The position numbers and the translations under genes were made by a program. Positions 34,626 through 45,227 of a stretch of 64,000 bases of DNA are shown in pieces. The notes below the pieces were generated by a model, which searched no databases, was not told where the DNA came from, and saw only the letters and a program-made list of their open reading frames with translations. Position 1 is the first letter of the stretch. The number at the start of each line of letters is the position of its first letter. Origin of the DNA: Isoetes taiwanensis (lineage: Eukaryota > Streptophyta > Lycopodiopsida > Isoetales > Isoetaceae); assembly GCA_021234155.1 (NCBI GenBank), contig JAJEKV010000027.1, positions 18,253,227 to 18,317,226 on the forward strand, in the 5' to 3' direction.

Positions 34626-35116
34626 CTTTGATTCCTCGGTGTGATCACCCTCAACACTGCACACTTATAATCCAATGACATGAGAATGAGTCATCTATAA
34701 ACTTAGAAGTCAATGAGAGTGAAGCTGGCAAGCACCAACTTCCCATTGAGTATTGAAAGGTTACGTATGCCCCACATGGATATGGTACAGTCATTTCCTT
34801 AGCCAAGAAGTTGAAATAGACTATTTTAATATGGTACACCACATTTTACTTGTCTCTTCTCACCATATATGAATCTAGGTCGTGGCACGATCATGACCGT
34901 AGGTTATTCTACGGGATGGAATCACCAACCGTTGGGATTGCGCCATATCATCATAACCAGGGTAACTTTATTTTCACCCCGTAGAACTAGTCTACTTGTC
35001 CACAAAATAGAATTTTAAGTGCCGTGAGTATATGTTATACTACGGTTGACTTCTTATAATAAAATGAAAGATAGAAATACAAGACAAACAATTATTGGTG
35101 ATCCCTCGGAATTATG

Positions 35117-35230
35117 CAATAATAATGAAGCATGAAGCAATAATGAGCATGTAAAAACATGAAGCACGTAAAACCATGAAGCAATGATGAAGCATGTAAA
35201 AGCATGAAACAATAATGAAGCAATAATGCT
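35117..35230. repeat. Minisatellite of AATAATGAAGCA-type units (unit 1)
   Basis: Short repeats built from AATAATGAAGCA, CATGAAGCA and GCATGTAAAA(A/G)CATGAA. They produce a hydrophobic-looking frame on the minus strand, which is a by-product of the repeat. Unit 2 has the same at 42746-42858. Confidence 0.8.
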
Positions 35231-35630
35231 TATGATGAGCACATAAAAGAATATATTTGTGCCTCCCTTGAAATTTGTACGGCCTCCCAAGAAATAGAAT
35301 AATATTATGTGCTTTGAGTAATATTATAGTTGACTTCTAAGAATAATTTTCTATCTTTATTCTCGTTCATTCGTTATTAGGATACTTTCCTTCTTATTAA
35401 TAATTTATTTCTTATTCTTATAGATAGATAGTATTTTTACATCATGCCAAGATTAGGCACGAACTACCAACCTCCTAATTGCGTGTCGCGCACCTTTGCC
35501 AAGAGATAAAAGAAACATTTAGCACTAGAGTTGTAATCCTAATGGGTACACACACATATATTTTTTTATTTGAATTTTCTTGTATGTATCTTCAAGACAA
35601 AGAATTCGTCTACATCCCCTTATTGTGTTA

Positions 35631-35664
35631 CTAGTAATGGTGCCCAGCGTTGCTGGGCATAAGT
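35631..35664 (-). mobile_element. Helitron 3' terminus I (unit 1)
   Basis: On the plus strand A^CTAG (35631-35634) is followed by the perfect hairpin GCCCAGC-GTT-GCTGGGC (35642-35658); in reverse complement this is a Helitron 3' end. Its 5' end was not identified. In the model, element II sits inside it. Confidence 0.7.
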
Positions 35665-35816
35665 TGGTTGTATGTTTACTTCTTAAAAACTCTTATATGA
35701 ACGTCATGCTGCAACAAATATTGAACATTATGAGGGGCGGTTAATCATTGCTATGATCATTAAGTTACCTACAAAGTTTACGAAAATTGATGTGTATGGA
35801 TTTGAATCTTTGCTTA

Positions 35817-37607
35817 CTAGGAACGGTGCCCAGCGTTGCTGGGCATAAGCTCATAACCTATAAATGATACACTACAGTGATGAGAGAGGCAAGCATGAAT
35901 AACCTAGAAGTACTCCATTGTTAAAGTAGTCGACACCGTTTCTCTTTCCCTTTGCCATTTGCTATACCCGCTTTTATACTTTTGTTTTTTCCTTTTCCTC
36001 GTACGCGTTTCCTTTTCTTCTTTTCTTTTTTTCCTCTTCACTTTCAGTTTTCTTGATAAACTTTTTCCTTCATCTTTCCCTCATTTCTCCACCCTTTTCC
36101 TCTTTTTCTTTTCACCATGTTATTTTCCTTTTTCCCCTTCATTTTCTTTTGACTCTTCTATTTTCCCATAACCTTTCTATACATTTTTCCTCTTTCCTTT
36201 TCTCTTGTACCCATTTTCCTTTTTTTCCCACCCTTTATTTCTTCCCCCTTTTTTTCCCTCTCTTTTTTTTGCTTCCTTTTTGCCTTTCTTCACTCTTTCT
36301 CTCTTTCTCCTTTTCCTGTGACCTTTCGCCCTTCCCTTTTCCCATTTCCCTCTTCCCCTTTTTCTCGTGCCCTTTTTTCCAGGTTCGCTTTCACCCTTTT
36401 CATCTGTCCTTTTCTTTTTCCTTTCCCTTTCTATTTTTCCCTTCTTTTCTTCCCATCCTTTTCTTGTTCCCCTTTTGCCCTTCCCAGTCCCCGTCTTTTC
36501 CTTTTTTCTCCTCTCTCAACCCTTTCCCTTTCCGTCTTCCCCTTTCCCAATGCCCTTTCGCTCCCCTTTTTCATTTTCCTTTCCCTTTCCCTTTTCCTTT
36601 TCTTTTTCCCATGCCATTTTTCCCTTCCCTTTTCCTCTTTCCTCACCAGTTGACTCTTCCCTTTTTTTCCTTCCCTTTTTCGATGCTCTTTTTCACTTCC
36701 TTTTCCCCCTCTCTTTACCCTTTCCCGTTCTCTATCCTATCCCTTTTCTTGATGGACTTTTTTTTTCCTTTTCCTCATTTTCCAACCCTTTTCATCTTCT
36801 TCTTTTTGTCGTGCCTTTTTTACCTTTCCTTTCCCCTTTCCCCCTTCATTTTCTTTTCACTTCCTTCTTTCCATGCCCTTTTCAACATCTCTCTTTTCCC
36901 TCTTGCCTTTTTTCCTCAACCTTTTTCCCCTTTTCCCTACCCTTTCTCTCTTCCCCTTTTTTTTTCTCTTGCCCTTTTCCTATGCTTTTTTTTTCACTTT
37001 CCTTTTCTTCTTTCTTTCCCTTTTTTCCTGTACCCTTTTCCCCTTTCCTTTTCCCTTGTCTCTCTTCCCCTTTCCCTCATGCCCTTTTTCCCTTCTCTTT
37101 TCCCTCTTCTCACTCTTTTCTCTCTTCCCTTTTTTCCACTTTTTTCTTCCTTTTTTCCATGCTTTTTTTCCCTTATCCTTTTCCCCTTTCTTCACCCTTT
37201 CCCTCTTTCCCTTTCATTTCCCTTTTCCCATGCACTTTTCCCCTTCTCTTTACTCCACTCTTTTTCTGTTACCCTTTCTCCCTTCTTTTTTCCTCCTTTT
37301 CACACCCTTTGCTTGTTTGTCCCTTTTTCCCCTCGTCTTCCCCTCCCTGTTTCTTTTTCTTTTCCCTTATCCCTTTTCCCATGCCATTTTTTCCTTTTTT
37401 TTTCTCCCTTTCCTCACCCTTTTCCACTTCCCCTTTTTCTCATGCCTTTTTACCCTTTCATGTTCCCCTCTCCTCAAGACATCAAAACATGACCAATCAT
37501 AGTGGTCAAAAGTCGTGCGATAAATCTCTGCCTTTGGATGCAATAAGACGATCTCGGTCATTCAAATTAGGGCTTGATACAACACGCTAAAACATTATAA
37601 TATAATA
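35817..37607 (-). mobile_element. Helitron-like element II (unit 1), pyrimidine-rich interior
   Basis: The 3' end at 35817 is A^CTAG with the hairpin GCCCAGC-GTT-GCTGGGC (35828-35844). The 5' end near 37607 has the minus-strand sequence TATATTATAATGTTTTAGCG, followed by CCCTAATTTGAATGACCGAG and GATTGGTCATGT, the same layout as element III. The exact last bases of the 5' end are unclear because it abuts element III. The interior is nearly all a pyrimidine tract; there is no coding. Confidence 0.6.
35940..37480 (+). repeat. Pyrimidine tract, 1.5 kb (unit 1, element II)
   Basis: The plus strand is almost only C and T (TTTTCCC, CCCTTTTTC, CATGCCCTTTT motifs), with an ATG-like CCATGCC recurring at irregular intervals. 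It opens very long frames (479 and 407 codons of Phe, Ser, Pro, Leu) that are compositional and not genes. Confidence 0.92.
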
Positions 37608-39715
37608 ATAGTAATGGTGCCCAGCATTGTTGGGCATAAGTTGAGAGCCTGTAAATGCTTTGGGATGCAGTGAGAAAAGCCATATCCCTTTCCCTTTTCC
37701 TTTTGCGCTATCCCGCATTTCATTTTTTCTTATTTTCTCTACTTTTTTTTTCTTTACCTTTCTTTTCTCGTCTTTCTCACATGTTTCCTTGTTTTCCCAT
37801 CCCTTTCCTTCCCCCTTCCCTGTTCCCGGTAATTTTTTCCCTTCCCTTTTGCTCCTTTCTCCACCTTTTCCCTCTTCTCTTTTTTCTTTGCCCTTTTCCC
37901 TTCCCCTTTCTCTTTTTTTATGCCTTCTCTTTTCCCCACCCTTTTTTCCATGTCTTCCATTTTTCTCAACCTTTTACTCGTTCGCCCTTTTCCATGCCTA
38001 TTTTCCCTTCTCTTTTCCTCCTTTTCCCACTCTTTTCCTCCTTTTTTTGTGTGCCTTTTCCCTTCCATTTTTCTTTTCTCCCTCCCGTTTTCCATGCCCT
38101 TTTTACCTTCCTTTTTTCCATCTCCTCACCCTTTCCCTCTTTCCCTTTTCCATGTTCCCTTTTTCTCTTCCCCTTTTCCATTTTCCTCATTTTCTTTTTC
38201 CCGTGCCTCTCTCTCTTCCCCCATTTTCCATTCTTTTTTCTTTTCTATTTCCCTTTTCCCATGCCCTTTTTCCCACCCTTTTCTTCTTTCTATTTTTCCC
38301 GTGCTTCCTTTTCCTCCTTTTCCCACCCTTTCCCTCTTCCCGTAAAATTTTCCCTTCTTTCAACCCTTCCTTTTCCTTTTTCTCTTTTCCTTTCCTCATG
38401 TCCTTTTTCCCTTTCCCTCCCCTCCATCAATCCCCCCTTCCTTTCCCTTTCCCTTTTTTCCGTTTCCTTTTCTTGATGATTTTTTTTTTTCTTTCCGTTT
38501 TCCTCCTTTGCCGGCTCTTTTTCACGTGCACTTTTTTCCCTTCCTTTCCTTTTCCTTTTCCCTTTTTCCATGCCTTTTGCACATTTGTTTTATTCTCTTA
38601 TTTTCTATACCCATTTTCCTCTTTTCCCCACCCTTTCTCTCTTGCCCCTTTTCTTTTCCCTTTTTTCTTTTTTCCCTTTTCCTTTTACCCTTTTCCCTTT
38701 TCCCCATGCCTTTTTCCTTTCACCACCCGTTCTCTTTTTCCTTTTCTTTTCCCTTTTTCCTTTTTCTCTTTTCCTTTTACCCTTTTCCCTTTTCCCCATG
38801 CCTTTTGCCCTTCATTCTCTCTTTCCACTTCCCTTTTTCTTTTACTTTTTCCCTTTTCTTTCCCTTTTTCTTTTTTCCTTTTCCTTTTACCCTTTTCCCT
38901 TTTCCCCATGCCTTTTTGCCCTTCACATTCTCTCTTTCCACTTCCCTTTTCCTTTTTCCCTTTTCTTTTCCCTTTTCCTTTTTTTTTTCCCTTTTTTCTT
39001 TTTTACCTTTTCCTTTTTCCCTTTTTCCTATTCCCCATGCCTTTTACCCTTTTCCCTTTTCCCCATGCCTTTTTCCTTTCACCACCCTTTCTCTTTTCCT
39101 TTTTTCTTTTCTCTTTTTCCTTTTCCCTTTTCCTTTTACCCTTTCCCTTTTCCCCATGCCCTTTTGCCCTTCACATTCTCTCTTTCCACTTCCATTTTTT
39201 TTTTTTTTCCCTTTTCTTTTTTCCTTTTCCTATTTTTCCCTTTTCCTTTTCCTTTTTCCCTTTTTCCTTTTCCTTTTACCCCTTTTCCCTTTCCCCATGC
39301 CTTTTGCCCTTCACATTCTCTCTTTCCACTTCCCTTTTCCTTTTTTTTTCCTTTTTTTTTTCCCTTTTCCTTTTTGCCTTTTTCCTTTTCCCCATGCCTT
39401 TTTCTTTTCCCCACCCTTTCTCTTTTTCCTTTTCTTTTCCCTTTTTTCTTTTTTCCCTTTTCCTTTTACCCTTTTCCCTTTTCCCCATGTCTTTTTGCCC
39501 TTCACATTCTCTCTTTCCACTTCCCTTTTCCTTTTCCCCCTTTTCAATTACCCTTTCCCCTTAAGAGATCGACACATGACCAATCACAGTGTTGGTAAGT
39601 CGTGCAATAAATCTAGGCCTTCGAATGCATCCAGATGATCTCGGCCATTCAAATTAGGGCTCGATGCACTACGCACTTACGGTATAACATTATAATATAA
39701 GATTATAATATAAGA
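37608..39715 (-). mobile_element. Helitron-like element III (unit 1), pyrimidine-rich interior
   Basis: The 5' end on the minus strand is A^TCTTATATTATAATC at 39715, followed by CCCTAATTTGAATGGCCGAG and GATTGGTCATGTG. The 3' end has the hairpin GCCCAGC-ATT-GTTGGGC (37619-37635), with CTAT in place of CTAG at 37611-37608. It lies head to tail with element II, to which its first about 120 bases are similar. Confidence 0.6.
37678..39560 (+). repeat. Pyrimidine tract, 1.9 kb (unit 1, element III), with internal minisatellite
   Basis: Nearly all C and T on the plus strand. From about 38640 it becomes an irregular tandem repeat of about 90-130 bases marked by TTTTCCCCATGCC, TTGCCCTTCA, CATTCTCTCTTTCCACTTCC. 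One frame stays open for 634 codons; this is composition, not coding. Confidence 0.92.
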
Positions 39716-40515
39716 TCCTTTATGACGGTAAATATAAAGAAAACTATTCAAAACATAGAAAGCTTATATCATCGAGTACAATGGAGAGTCAATGCAAAGG
39801 GATCAATTGTACCTTTGAAGTGTTTAACATTTTTTATCTTATGTTGTAAATACGATCTTTCCTAAGTAACGTGAGATGACAAATCATTCACAAAAAGTCC
39901 TAGAAATATCTACGGTGAAATTAGTGAGAAATAATTCTATAAAGTTTGAAGTTCAGATTTTCTTTAGAGACTGAATTGAGTGCTCCAAAGACAAAATTTT
40001 TGAAATTCATATCTATTCCATCAAATGAAACTAGAGAGACGAGCAGTACCTACTATCTATTTCCATTGAAATTAATGGTACCTTGGGATTCCTATTCCAT
40101 TTCAAATATCATAGACATGAAATGTTTCTTGGACTTCGTTTCTTAAAAATTTCCTGGGGCCGACTGTATCTTACAAGGACTGAAATTTTGATTACTTAGA
40201 GCTACTTCATTTTCTTAAAAAAATCACATGAGATTCAAAGATCAGTGATCTTTACAATCTATTCCCTAATGAAAAAGGAATACTATTGAAAATTGATATT
40301 TCATGTCAAGTAGCATAGGATCATATCATCGAAATCACAACTGTCTTAATTTATGAATAATTTAATCTTACTAATGAAGGGTAATGCACTTCGAGATAGT
40401 TTTACAATTTAAGTGCTACCATTTAAAATTTCACATGTATCATGGAAAATTATTCCTTGATAGAGAAAACGCCCACTTTATTGGCTCCCGAAATTGACTC
40501 GTCAGGCCAACCGGG

Positions 40516-40748
40516 TTCTCCCAAGCGAACCCCAGAAATTCGCCCAGGCGAAGCCGTCGCATTCGCCCAGGCGAACCCGCAATTGACGTGGCGGACTGGG
40601 CGGGGGCCGTCAAACCTGCGTGGCGCCTCTTACCGGGTTTGCCCAGGCGAATCCTGAACCCTGGTCAGTATGGCGGGCCCCGCAGAATGGCAGGGCATGT
40701 AAGGAAGGCAGGCATTTATTGCCTTCTTATCGAGTTCGCCCAGGCGAA
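40516..40748. repeat. Five short palindromes TTCGCCCAGGCGAA (unit 1)
   Basis: Exact copies of the 14-mer TTCGCC-CA-GGCGAA lie at 40539-40552, 40562-40575 and 40735-40748; one-base (40638-40651) and degenerate (40516-40529) copies also occur. Each can form a 6-bp stem with a two-base loop. The surroundings are GC-rich, in contrast to the AT-rich DNA on both sides. Confidence 0.88.
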
Positions 40749-40885
40749 CCCTCTAGCGGCAGGGTTTTGAACTATTCGATTAAGAAATTTTTGCGTATTG
40801 AGTTTTGGTTTGGAAGCAGAATTTGCTCATGTAATGCTGCGATGGAGATGCCGTTCCGGCACAAAAATGTGACCATATGGCTTGC

Positions 40886-41114
40886 TTAGGGGGTGCTTTC
40901 CGGAGCTATTTTCTTTGTATTTTTAAAAAATATTTTTCTTTTATTTTTTTTATATTTTTCCCTGAAACGCATTCATATTACGCCTTGGAATACAAAATTT
41001 CAGCTTCATCGGAGTTATAGAAAAAAAGATAAAAATAAGTAAAATTTCCCGCATTAGGTGCTTAGGGGGTGCTTGGCTGGCGCAAAAATGCCCCCCAGCT
41101 CCATGCTTTGACCC
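40886..41114. other. Spacer between the two duplication units
   Basis: 229 bases not present at the right end of unit 2. The phrase TTAGGGGGTGCTT occurs twice in it (40887 and 41061), with AT-rich DNA between. No coding. Confidence 0.75.
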
Positions 41115-41701
41115 ATTGGTTAAAATATAATGAGCTCATAGTAATAGCACAACTAGTGTAACTGTAAGAAGTGGTAATGCGTAAAGTTCATTGTCTTGTG
41201 GTAATGCATTAGTTTTAAAATGCTCTAATAAGGATGGACTCATTGTTGAATGCCCCGATGACTATCTGATCATGTTTTGCCGCCAGCATGTAATCCACGA
41301 CACTAGAGTCGCCCCCTAGTTCTATTGCCTACAAGTGTAGCTGCAAGAGGATGGCCAATGTGGTAGTCCATCGCAACCATTGCGAGAGAAGATGAGAGAA
41401 GAAGAAATAACTCCTTTTATTTTTTACTTAAAGAAAATCAAGAGTGATTTCTTGGTGCAGGTGAGAAAATATACACAACCACAATATGAATAAATAAAAG
41501 GATAGAATAGGTATAAAAGGATATAATATAGTATTTTAACGTCCACAGGAAGCCATAGCTTATGGGATAATTTAAAACACACACTCATATGTGTCATACT
41601 CCCACCACTAGACATGGCTGAGGTGGACAGATATAAAATTTATTTGGTACATCATGTGGTAATGTATTATGTGTACACAAGCAAAATGACATTCATACAA
41701 G

Positions 41702-42238
41702 TCAAGATGGCATAATGATATTAAGTGTATAATGGATAGTGCTAATGGCTGAACCCATGGGAGTGAGAGGAGTAGCAGAAGCAACTCCAGAAGCTCGCAC
41801 AAAATCACCCGTCCCACCAACAATAGGAAGATCTCGAATAGATGTAGTATCATCACGTGTTCCAAATAAACTTATAGTGCCATTGTATTTCTCACCGTTC
41901 CACACTATAGACATAGAAACAAGAAAGGTGGATCCATTCAAAGAAACAATGCTAAAGGAGCCTCGCATTCTGCCCAAAGCTTTTAGATGTCACCAACTTG
42001 CCCTCGTTATGGGATCATCCACTACAACCATTGACCCAAATGAAAGATTTGGTGATCGGTGACAAGCAAAAGCGTGCGGTTGGGTCCTCCGATTGTATCA
42101 TGGACATAGAACTTTATGATCTTGTTCTTGCCTTTTTTGATGACAACATGATTTTGATATTGAGTTTGCCAAGGCATATGTTGATGCACACAACAAAAGA
42201 AGAGGTATCATAATCCGTGCATGGTTTATGTTTGCCAT
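41702..42238 (-). pseudogene. Dirigent-like gene, second copy, frame-disrupted
   Basis: The C-terminal half (GRMRGSFSIV to the end, 41702-41977) is identical in protein to unit 1, and the ATG and signal peptide are present at 42238. Between them there are four small indels relative to unit 1: an extra T near 41983, a lost base near 42005, a lost base near 42058 and an extra T near 42136. The net effect on the frame is zero, but the residues between are scrambled or stopped. Either the gene is dead or these are assembly errors. Confidence 0.8.
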
Positions 42239-42745
42239 CTTTGATTCCTCGGTGTGATCACCCTCAACACTGCACACTTATAATCCAATGACATGAGAAT
42301 GAGTCATCTATAAACTTAGAAGTCAATGAGAGTGAAGCTGGCAAGCACCAACTTCCCATTGAGTATTGAAAGGTTACGTATGCCCCACATGGATATGGTA
42401 CAGTCATTTCCTTAGCCAAGAAGTTGAAATAGACTATTTTAATATGGTACACCACATTTTACTTGTCTCTTCTCACCATATATGAATCTAGGTCGTGGCA
42501 CGATCATGACCGTAGGTTATTCTACGGGATGGAATCACCAACCGTTGGGATTGCGCCATATCATCATAACCAGGGTAACTTTATTTTCACCCCGTAGAAC
42601 TAGTCTACTTGTGCCTCCGGTGAAACCTCCACAAAATAGAATTTTAAGTGCCGTGAGTATATGTTATACTACGGTTGACTTCTTATAATAAAATGAAAGA
42701 TAGAAATACAAGACAAACAATTATTGGTGATCCCTCGGAATTATG

Positions 42746-42858
42746 CAATAATAATGAAGCATGAAGCAATAATGAGCATGTAAAAACATGAAGCACGTAA
42801 AACCATGAAGCAATGATGAAGCATGTAAAAGCATGAAACAATAATGAAGCAATAATGC
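42746..42858. repeat. Minisatellite of AATAATGAAGCA-type units (unit 2)
   Basis: Same repeat as at 35117-35230. Confidence 0.8.
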
Positions 42859-43260
42859 TTATGATGAGCACATAAAAGAATATATTTGTGCCTCCCTTGA
42901 AATTTGTACGGCCTCTCAAGAAATAGAATAATATTATGTGCTTTGAGTAATATTATAGTTGACTTCTAAGAATAATTTTCTATCTTTATTCTCGATCATT
43001 CGTTATTAGGATACTTTCCTTCTTATTAATAATTTATTTCTTATTCTTATAGATAGATAGTATTTTTACATCATGCCAAGATTAGGCACGAACTACCAAC
43101 CTCCTAATTGCGTGTCGCGCACCTTTGCCAAGAGATAAAAGAAACATTTAGCACTAGAGTTGTAATCCTAATGGGTACACACACATATATTTTTTATTTG
43201 AATTTTCTTGTATGTATCTTCAAGACAAAGAATTAGCGTCTACATCCCCTTATTGTGTTT

Positions 43261-43290
43261 TTAGTAATGGTGCCCGGCGTTGCCGGGCAT
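43261..43290 (-). mobile_element. Helitron 3' terminus I (unit 2) with altered hairpin
   Basis: The hairpin is GCCCGGC-GTT-GCCGGGC (43272-43288), perfectly paired but with one A-T pair of unit 1 replaced by G-C on both sides of the stem. The terminus reads CTAA on the minus strand where unit 1 has CTAG, still within the CTRR consensus. Confidence 0.65.
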
Positions 43291-43443
43291 GTTTGTGTAT
43301 GTTTACTTCTTAAAAACTCTTATATGAACGTCATGCTGCAACAAATATTGAACATTATGAGGGGCGGTTAATCATTGCTATGATCATTAAGTTACCTACA
43401 AAGTTTACGAAAATTGATGTGTATGGATTTGAATCTTTGCTTA

Positions 43444-45227
43444 CTAGGAACGGTGCCCAGCGTTGTTGGGCATAAGCTCATAACCTATAAATGATACACT
43501 ACAGTGATGAGAGAGGCAAGCATGAATAACCTAGAAGTACTCCATTGTTAAAGTAGTCGACACCGTTTCTCTTTCCCTTTGCCATTTGTTATACCCCGCT
43601 TTTATACTTTTGTTTTTTCCTTTTCCTCGTACGCGTTTCCTTTTCTTCTTTTCTTTTTTTCCTCTTCACTTTCAGTTTTCTTGATAAACTTTTTCCTTCA
43701 TCTTTCCCTCATTTCTCCACCCTTTTCCTCTTTTCTTTTCAACCATGTTATTTTTCTTTTTCCCCTTCATTTTCTTTTGACTCTTCTGTTTTCCCATAAC
43801 CTTTCTATACATTTTTCCTCTTTCCTTTTCTCTTGTACCCATTTTCCTTTTTTTCCCACCCTTTATTTCTTCCCCCTTTTTTTCCCTCTCTTTTTTTTGC
43901 TTCCTTTTGCCTTTCTTCACTCTTTTCTCTTTCTCCTTTTCTGTGACCCTTTTCCCTTCCCTTTCCCATTTCCCTCTTCCCCTTTTTCGTGCCCTTTTTT
44001 TCCGTGTTCGCTTTCACCCCTTTTCATCCATTTTTCTTTTTCCCTTTCCCTTTCTATTTTCCCTTCTTTTCTTCCATCCTTTTCTTGTTCCCCTTTTGCC
44101 CTTCCAGTCCGTCTTTTTTCCTTTTTTCTCCTCTCTCAACCCTTTCCTTTTCCCCCTTTCCCAATGCCCTTCGCTCCCTTTTTTCATTTTTTCCTTTCCC
44201 TTTTCCTTTTTTTTCTTTTTCCCCATGCCATTTTCCCTTCCCTTTTCCTCTTTCCTCCCCGATTGACTCTTCCCTTTTTTTTTTCCTTCCCTTTTTCGAT
44301 GCTCTCTTTCACTTCCTTTTCCCCCTCTCTTTACCCTTTCCCGTTCTCTATCCTATCCCTTTTCTTGATGGACTTTTTTTTTCCTTTTCCTCATTTTCCA
44401 ACCCTTTTCATCTTCTTCTTTTTTTGTCATTGCCTTTTTACCTTTCCTTTCCCCTTTCCCCCTTCATTTCTTTTCACTTCCTTCTTTCCATGCCCTTTTC
44501 AACATCTCTCTTTTCCCTCTTGCCTTTTTTCCTCAACCTTTTTCCCCTTTTCCCTACCCTTTTCTCTCTTCTTTTTTTTTTTTTCTCTTGCCCCTTTTCC
44601 TATGCTTTTTTTTTCACTTTCCTTTTCTTCTTTCTTTCCCTTTTTTCCTGTACCCTTTTCCCCTTTCCTTTTCCCTTGTCTCTCTTCCCCTTTCCCTCAT
44701 GCCCTTTTTCCCTTCTCTTTTCCCTCTTCTCACTTTTTTCTCTCTTCCCTTTTTTCCACTTTTTCTTCCTTTTTTTCCATGCTTTTTTTTCCCTTATCCT
44801 TTTCCCCTTTCTTCACCCTTTCCCTCTTTCCCTTTCATTTCCCTTTTCCCATGCACTTTTCCCCTTCTCTTTACTCCACTCTTTTTCTGTTACCCTTTCT
44901 CCCTTCTTTTTTCCTCCTTTTCACACCCTTTGCTTGTTTGTCCCTTTTTCCCCTCGTCTTCCCCTCCCTGTTTTCTTTTCTTTTCCATATCCTTTTCCCA
45001 TGCCATTTTTTTCCTTTTTTTTTTTCCCTTTCCTCACCCTTTTTCCACTTCCCCTTTTTCTCATGCCTTTTACCCCTTTCATATTTCCCCTCTCCTCAAG
45101 ACATCAAAACATGACCAATCATAGTGGTCAAAAGTCGTGCGATAAATCTACGCCTTTGGATGCAATAAGAACGTCGGTCATTCAAATTAGGGCTTGATAC
45201 AACACGCTAAAACATTATAATATAATA
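43444..45227 (-). mobile_element. Helitron-like element II (unit 2)
   Basis: Copy of 35817-37607. 3' end CTAG at 43447-43444, hairpin GCCCAGC-GTT-GTTGGGC (43455-43471, one G-T pair). The pyrimidine tract occupies 43565-45098. Confidence 0.6.
43565..45098 (+). repeat. Pyrimidine tract, 1.5 kb (unit 2, element II)
   Basis: Copy of 35940-37480 with many one-to-three-base length changes in homopolymer runs. Its 511-codon open frame differs from that of unit 1 because of these changes, which confirms that it is not under coding constraint. Confidence 0.92.

Larger units (their letters stand above)
33502..40885. repeat. 7.4-kb tandem duplication, unit 1
   Basis: Starts at ATTGGTTAAAATATAATGAG and ends at CATATGGCTTGC. 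The whole stretch recurs in the same order and orientation at 41115-48501 (offset 7613 at the left end, 7616 at the right). Contents: LINE-end-like relic, dirigent gene, minisatellite, four minus-strand Helitron ends, two pyrimidine tracts, palindrome cluster. The units are separated by 229 bases of different sequence (40886-41114). Confidence 0.95.

Noticed and set aside
35054-35290. Hydrophobic 78-codon frame as a small membrane protein
   Set aside because: It is produced by the AATAATGAAGCA minisatellite read on the minus strand, and it starts in unrelated sequence.
36980-39547. Lysine/glutamate-rich minus-strand frames that look like charged proteins
   Set aside because: They are the purine-strand translation of the pyrimidine tracts.
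36053-39638. Very long open frames rich in Phe, Ser, Pro and Leu (up to 634 codons) and their counterparts at 43579-47318
   Set aside because: They follow from a C/T-only strand, which has almost no stop codons in any frame. Their lengths change with homopolymer slippage between the two duplicate units, so there is no coding constraint.
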